In this document: one piece after another, positions 59,801 through 64,000 of the stretch
How positions within the stretch are numbered: position 1 is the stretch's first letter
Layout: each line of letters opens with the position of its first letter
Assembly (NCBI GenBank): GCA_036266835.1
Contig: DATAXD010000036.1
Coordinates: 1 to 64,000 of the forward strand
Source: Galbitalea sp036266835
Lineage (GTDB): Bacteria; Actinomycetota; Actinomycetes; Actinomycetales; Microbacteriaceae
Direction of reading: 5' to 3'
DNA length: 64,000 nucleotides
Notes under the pieces: model-generated
The model's database searches: none
The model's input: only the letters and a program-made list of their open reading frames with translations
Told to the model about the DNA's origin: nothing
Made by a program: the position numbers and the translations under genes

Positions 59801-62800
59801 CGCGCGTCCGACACCATCCAGATTCTCGACCAGCCCGTGGATGTCACCGCAGCCAAGAGCTGGCTCGATGGCCCGCTGGGCGTGCCTCCGGTGGGAACAC
59901 CCCAGCAGTTCTACCCGACGGCGTACCTGAACTTCTCCGGGAAGAACGTCTCCGTTGAGAGCGTCGATCAGCTAGCTGTCTCCGATCCGACCGAGGGTGA
60001 TGACCCGTTCGACGATGTGAACCTGACCAAGATCGACTCGATCTCGATCCCTGCCGGTTCCACGTCTGGGCAGGGCACCGTCGTGCTCGCGCCCTCGAAC
60101 ACGTCGTACACGATCGCGCAGGCGCTCGCGCTCACGGCGACCGACCTGGCCGACGTGACCGGTATCACGGTCACGTTCACCGGCTCGATTGCACTGAACG
60201 CCACGACAGCGGTGCAGGTGGACACTCAGCTGCGCGCGACTATTCGCGGTACCAGCAATCCGGTGCTGCCCGTCGGCGACTCGACAATGACCATCCACAA
60301 CACCACGACGGCCAGCATCACCGACCCGGAGGTCGGAGTCCAGACCGCTCACTCCGGCAACCCGACGAACGTCGTTTCAGCGGACGCCACGGCGACCATG
60401 GATGTCGATGCCTACAGCTACGGTGTTGCAGCGACCAAGCAGATCGCTGCCGATACCACCTCCGGCGGCACACCCGCAATCCAGTACGACGGCAGCTCCT
60501 CGAACGCGACCGTGAAGCTCAGCGGGCAGCCCATCGGTAACGTTCCTACGACCCGCATGGTCATCGAGGACTCGAGCCCGACATTCTTCAACGCCTACAA
60601 CTTCAATGGATTCGGCAGCCTCGCCTTCGCGACGCCAATCAACCGTGTCGAAGTCGACGTGCTCGTGGGAATTACCTATGACACCAGTGGGGGCACGATC
60701 ACGCCGCTGTGCAATGGAATCGCCGATCTGACCGACTGCTGGTACGACGGAACAGCGGGCGCCACCCTCGCTCTACCCGCAGTAACTCCTGCGGGACCGC
60801 TGCCCTCGGGTACGACGACCGCTGACATCCGCGGTATCCGCTTCACGTTCACCAAGAGCGATTATTCGAACTGGGAGCGCCCGCACAACCCGCTGCAGAA
60901 CGTCTCGTTCACCGTGACGCGTCGCACTGACCTGGTTTCGTCGCCGACCACGCCGGTTGGCTCGGATCTTTACACGAACACGACTCCGGCGCCGGGAGAA
61001 ACCGAGGCCGGGGTCTACACAAACACCGCCGAGGTTACCGTCGCAGCGGCGACCGGCCCCGCCGACACGAACCCGGTGTGGAGCGCGACGCAGGATGTCA
61101 CGGCCCAGATCGAGTACCACCACCTCCCCGCAGTCGTGAAGATCGTGAAAACACCGGCGGGTGACTGGCCGCTCGGTGAGGACATCCCGTACTCGATCGC
61201 CGTGACCAACACGGGCGCGGGACACGACAAGATCCTGTCTGGCGTCGTCGTCACCGACACGCTGCCGGGCGACGCGAGCGGGCCGTATCTGGTCGTCCCT
61301 AACGACCCGGACACCGGATTGCCGGAAGCCACGTCGACCGCCTTCACCTACACGATGACGGATGGCGCGACCAGCGAGCCTGCTCCGACCGTAAGCGACA
61401 ACGAGGTCATCAACAGTGACGGTACCGAGACAGTCACCTTCGGCCTCACCGGCGCACAGACGCTTCCGCTCGGCTGGACGCTCACCATCTCGACGACCCT
61501 CGACTTCCGTCAGGGGCTCGCCGCCTTCACGCCGGTGCTCAACGCGGCGACCGTCACCAGCAACCAGCCCTTCGACACCTGTGACTATTACACGAACGGT
61601 TCCGAGACGCTCCCCGAGCTTTCGGATGTCAGCTCCTGCACCTCACAGACCACGACCTACCCGCAGCCGTCGGCGCCGCTCACGATCGTCAAGGGTGTTC
61701 GAGGCGACGGCGCAGGCCCCCTTGACTCAAGCGGTGACCCGATCATCGATACGTCGACTGGCGATCCTTACGACGACCTCGGCGTCATCAAGACGGACAC
61801 CGCGAGCCTCAACGACTGCTCGACGACCAACCCGGCTCTGCAGGTTGACGGACACGGTTACTACACCTATCCGTGTGTCCCGATTACGCGACCCGGCGGC
61901 GACGAGCAGTGGGCAAACCAGTTCACCAACGGTGGAAACATCGACCTGGCCGAGATCGTCGCGATCGACGTCTTGCCGAGACAAGGCGACACGGGCGTTA
62001 TTCTTGGCTCCGCGCGCGGCTCCAAGTGGACCCCGACACTGATCAGCTACCCGGCAATCGACGACCTGCCGTCTGGCGCGTCCTACCAGGTGCTGTACAC
62101 GGCGTCGACGAGTGTCGCCAGCGCGCGCTGCAACGGCGCGGACATCCAGAACACCATGGGCATGACGCCGACGAGCGACCCGGCGATGCTCACCGCCTAC
62201 CAGCCGTGCCTCAACAACACGGGCCAGCCGGATGACCTGCCGAACCGCGTCTGGACGACCCTCCCGACCAGCGCCGTCGCTGCTGGACTTTCGGATTCCG
62301 ACTACGCGAAGCTCCTCGCGAGCGTCGTTGCGCTGAAGTTCGTGGTGTCGATGGGTGATGGCCTCGCACCGGGTGGGGCGATCGACATCACCTACGAAAC
62401 CCAGACCGCGAACAACATCGACCTTGCCGAGTCAACCGCGAATCTTGCCAACGACTCGATCGCGTACAACTCGATCGCCGGCGCCGCCATCGGCAGCGAC
62501 CCGGAAGAGCTTCCGTACCCGTTCGTGTCGGAGCCCCGCAAGGTCGGGGTTGCCCTGGCGACCGGTGGCATCGACCTGGCCAAGATCGACTCCGGCTCGG
62601 CGGCCTCGGTTGTCAAGGCGCCATCCAACGACTTCACGGTCACCTGCAAGTCGAACGGTGTGCCGGTCGAACTGTTCGACAGCAGCGGGAACGCGCGCAA
62701 CCCGTTCGTCGTGACCCCTGGTTCGACGCTCCTCGTCCAGGGAATTCCGCTGTACTCGGTGTGCACGGTCGCCGAGGCCGCCGCGTACGGCGAGACTGTG

Positions 62801-64000
62801 GAGACGGTGAGCCCGACGACGCCAATCGTCGCCGAGGCACCGCACACGGTGTCGACCGAAACCGTCTACAACCCCCATCCGGCCTTCGATGACGAGGGTG
62901 GAAGTTATCGGCCCGCGATCCAGCAGACCACGATCACGAACGAGTACGACGAGAGCGACTTCACCGTCACGAAGACCATCGACAACGGTGGAGCCTTGGA
63001 CGCCAGCGGAAACGCCGTCAGCTACAAATCGCCGTCCTTCAGTGCATCCTGCACGTTCAACAACGGTGCCTCGACCATCACCACCCTGGGGACAACCAAT
63101 TTCACGCTAGCCAGCGGCGGCTCCAAGAGTTTTTCGTCGATTCCCGCAGGTTCGGTGTGCACGGTCAAGGAGACCAATACCCAGGGCGCCGCAACCGACA
63201 CGTACGTCCTGACGTCCAATGGAACGCCCCAGCCGTCGGCGTCCGGACCAACGGCAACGTTCACGGTCGCGGCCAACACGGGCGGACCGACACCGACCAA
63301 CACCGCCGCATTCACGAATACCTACACGACCGGCTCGCTCGAGGTCGACAAGGCGCTCGCCGGGGATGCCACCTGGTACACCGGACGCACGTTCAGCTTC
63401 ACCGCGACGTGTACCAACTCGCACACCACGCTCGCGACGCCATACAGCACCACCTTCAGTCTGAGTTCACCGTCCCCGCTGTCGAAGACGATCAGTAACC
63501 TGCCGACGGGGTCGGTCTGCACGATCGTCGAAACCGGCGCAGCCGGAGCGACCACCACCGTGGTCTCCGGCACGGCGACGATCGGCAACGGCACGACGCC
63601 CAAGGTGACTGTGACCAATACTTACAGTGACGCGACCCTGACGGTAACGAAACAGATCAACTCGAGCGCCGTCGACCAGAGCAACAACCCCGCCCTTGAG
63701 AACTACTCGTTCCCGATGTCGGTGGCGTGCACGTTCCAGAGCGCTCCGGTCGTCGGCACCGGATTCTCTGGAACCGTGATGACCTTCACGCTGCAGCACG
63801 GCGCATCCGAGGTCATCACCGGGCTTCCGGCTGGCGCGTCCTGCACCGTGACCGAGACCAACACGGAGGGCGCGGATTCGACGAGCGTCGCCGTGCAGAG
63901 CACGTCCGGATCGTCGTCGGCCACTGGAACCTCCGGCACGCTCACGCTCGGCAAGGATGGCTCCGCGACCGCGAACACGGCCGTGATCACCAACAACTAC
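56879..64000 (+). CDS. Giant secreted surface protein with DUF5979 repeats (partial)
   Basis: Starts at GTG 56879 (AAGGGAG six bases upstream) and is open in frame 2 to the window edge: 2,374 residues without a stop. Residues 1-42 are a signal peptide (basic RSRRRL, VASLLLLSSVLAPAALA, cut before DD). About 43-2000 holds Thr/Ser/Asn-rich beta modules, some 350 residues each, with repeated forms like RVEVDWYDGTAW ... GLRFTFEK and DCWYDGTAG ... GIRFTFTK. From about 2020 come three roughly 100-residue DUF5979/CnaB-like repeats with VTK, CTVxET and TNTY motifs. The anchor lies outside. Probably adhesion or cell-surface layering; function not proved. Confidence 0.88.
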   Translation, partial: MHFNFLRARSRRRLTGGRIKGIVAGVASLLLLSSVLAPAALADDPPEVPVIHLDESVSPAPPTALHPGDVATFTYNVECSSLTTECDNFSVTDTIPTPLVLGSVSSPGGVHSTISTSGNTFTVNIIQPLEDGQNGLDAGEQAGFTVTASVPTTVSASYNGQTVANPSTATASNVPTPATATASVLLAVPTTLAASVSKNYSPATLNSTPNLTTTAALVVSNTSNIGVSTLTVQDPANVAVSPSPFLYDAITGLTLPTWPGGANRVEVDWYDGTAWHNGTFAAAIALPTGVDASTILGLRFTFEKTSGTIAAGAAGTIDIATALRSNVTTISSNTTVQNAASAFVTLSGANSTTVQSTANLTIDHVVVDPIATKTYANSSIVGGQSDEATVGGQNGGNYTLSKMVVNEPASGYPDLAAQGLTFSSWDDANVEWPVGATGATIQYLFAGCLPGLGTAQTMTKGSPIPAPNPITCADPSVLQTVVGFTVTFTGTMLTGQYTSLPFFIGTPAVPADTTETNTISYDVTTIDGQTVEALASAQLTLRTARINTTVSKTATPSSIYATTGAYTVLSLPAQVAAQPTSPSDTGGSTIGADSLTVQDTANPATDPFWNDFNPAAIVETDVPSNTTLTVNYWNATDLAWEPLAPATTGVTGPQSLTYVLTNAQEQNADGLQFVYTPTSGTLPPGFSVQPNIKAVLRADLRNDPSTPPNATTSEVDVPNSVESIATSGSAVISPVTATASATVKLLPTTGGPGVTLISKAWATDPVTNLKTVDARSSEDRTAVVHWGTGSQEFNSVVVTDDGGDPTLGNVSASVFDAFNLVSIPAITSSIDPLLTYDEISSVQLYIPGTGWVDEADDPCRSGGCDGSFPGYTLSATESANATGVSFTYIESPTRGLRAGSNPYAPSVGSGVAVSTDLSRGIDLVFQIRNNKRSNGAAVLGSSSTTTYNAVDAGLVSNSAEFDGYDGTPTPVATGRASDTIQILDQPVDVTAAKSWLDGPLGVPPVGTPQQFYPTAYLNFSGKNVSVESVDQLAVSDPTEGDDPFDDVNLTKIDSISIPAGSTSGQGTVVLAPSNTSYTIAQALALTATDLADVTGITVTFTGSIALNATTAVQVDTQLRATIRGTSNPVLPVGDSTMTIHNTTTASITDPEVGVQTAHSGNPTNVVSADATATMDVDAYSYGVAATKQIAADTTSGGTPAIQYDGSSSNATVKLSGQPIGNVPTTRMVIEDSSPTFFNAYNFNGFGSLAFATPINRVEVDVLVGITYDTSGGTITPLCNGIADLTDCWYDGTAGATLALPAVTPAGPLPSGTTTADIRGIRFTFTKSDYSNWERPHNPLQNVSFTVTRRTDLVSSPTTPVGSDLYTNTTPAPGETEAGVYTNTAEVTVAAATGPADTNPVWSATQDVTAQIEYHHLPAVVKIVKTPAGDWPLGEDIPYSIAVTNTGAGHDKILSGVVVTDTLPGDASGPYLVVPNDPDTGLPEATSTAFTYTMTDGATSEPAPTVSDNEVINSDGTETVTFGLTGAQTLPLGWTLTISTTLDFRQGLAAFTPVLNAATVTSNQPFDTCDYYTNGSETLPELSDVSSCTSQTTTYPQPSAPLTIVKGVRGDGAGPLDSSGDPIIDTSTGDPYDDLGVIKTDTASLNDCSTTNPALQVDGHGYYTYPCVPITRPGGDEQWANQFTNGGNIDLAEIVAIDVLPRQGDTGVILGSARGSKWTPTLISYPAIDDLPSGASYQVLYTASTSVASARCNGADIQNTMGMTPTSDPAMLTAYQPCLNNTGQPDDLPNRVWTTLPTSAVAAGLSDSDYAKLLASVVALKFVVSMGDGLAPGGAIDITYETQTANNIDLAESTANLANDSIAYNSIAGAAIGSDPEELPYPFVSEPRKVGVALATGGIDLAKIDSGSAASVVKAPSNDFTVTCKSNGVPVELFDSSGNARNPFVVTPGSTLLVQGIPLYSVCTVAEAAAYGETVETVSPTTPIVAEAPHTVSTETVYNPHPAFDDEGGSYRPAIQQTTITNEYDESDFTVTKTIDNGGALDASGNAVSYKSPSFSASCTFNNGASTITTLGTTNFTLASGGSKSFSSIPAGSVCTVKETNTQGAATDTYVLTSNGTPQPSASGPTATFTVAANTGGPTPTNTAAFTNTYTTGSLEVDKALAGDATWYTGRTFSFTATCTNSHTTLATPYSTTFSLSSPSPLSKTISNLPTGSVCTIVETGAAGATTTVVSGTATIGNGTTPKVTVTNTYSDATLTVTKQINSSAVDQSNNPALENYSFPMSVACTFQSAPVVGTGFSGTVMTFTLQHGASEVITGLPAGASCTVTETNTEGADSTSVAVQSTSGSSSATGTSGTLTLGKDGSATANTAVITNNY

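Noticed and set aside
57467..63996. Many minus-strand frames of 80-280 codons, Val/Thr/Arg-rich
   Set aside because: All lie antisense to the uninterrupted surface-protein frame, which has a signal peptide and ribosome site.

Overview
The window is 64 kb of GC-rich chromosome from an actinobacterium, most likely a member of the Microbacteriaceae. That placement is an inference. It rests on the high GC, the very frequent gcatcc/ggatgc strings inside genes, frequent GTG starts, and families typical of Actinobacteria (three-part PutA, LCP protein, Lhr-Nei neighbourhood, DUF4916, DUF5979 and DUF6328 proteins). I see no rRNA, tRNA, CRISPR array, prophage or complete insertion sequence.

Left part (1-4.6 kb) is accessory and partly decayed: the tail of an NAD-dependent epimerase, a possible orphan IS481-type end, an SMP-30 lactonase, a broken ECF sigma factor gene, a divergent pair of nuclease-like genes, and a MarR/VOC pair. 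Next (4.6-11.8 kb) is a complete arabinan utilisation locus: LacI regulator, sugar ABC importer (binding lipoprotein and two permeases), GH51 arabinofuranosidase and GH43 arabinanase lipoprotein, with TACAACGTTGTA-type operators before both the regulator and the importer. An arsenic module follows (12.0-12.96 kb): arsR, tandem operators, arsC, and a 14-residue Cys-rich microprotein that is closed off by a hairpin.

The stretch 13-30.5 kb holds an HxlR/VOC pair, an aspartate racemase/YbaK pair, a diguanylate cyclase followed by an EAL phosphodiesterase, an SDR, a soluble Ser/Thr kinase, a tightly overlapping redox operon (membrane protein, gluconate-dehydrogenase-like subunit 3, GMC flavoprotein, enolase-superfamily dehydratase), and a GH15 / pyruvate-oxidase-like / DUF6328 group. 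Region 30.4-40.6 kb has putA with a divergent LysR regulator, dapE, an LCP protein, a DUF3467 protein, an APC permease and a quinone-reductase-like enzyme. Region 40.6-46.5 kb carries a MacB-type efflux operon with two glycine-rich partners and an ECF sigma factor with a membrane partner. Region 46.5-56.5 kb carries lhr, ggt and nei, an esterase, a NUDIX-like protein and a DEAD-box helicase.

The last 7.1 kb is one open frame from a GTG at 56879 to the window edge. It encodes at least 2,374 residues of a secreted, threonine-rich surface protein that ends, as far as visible, in DUF5979/CnaB-like repeats. The two items I would follow up first are the Cys-rich microprotein of the ars operon and this giant surface protein.
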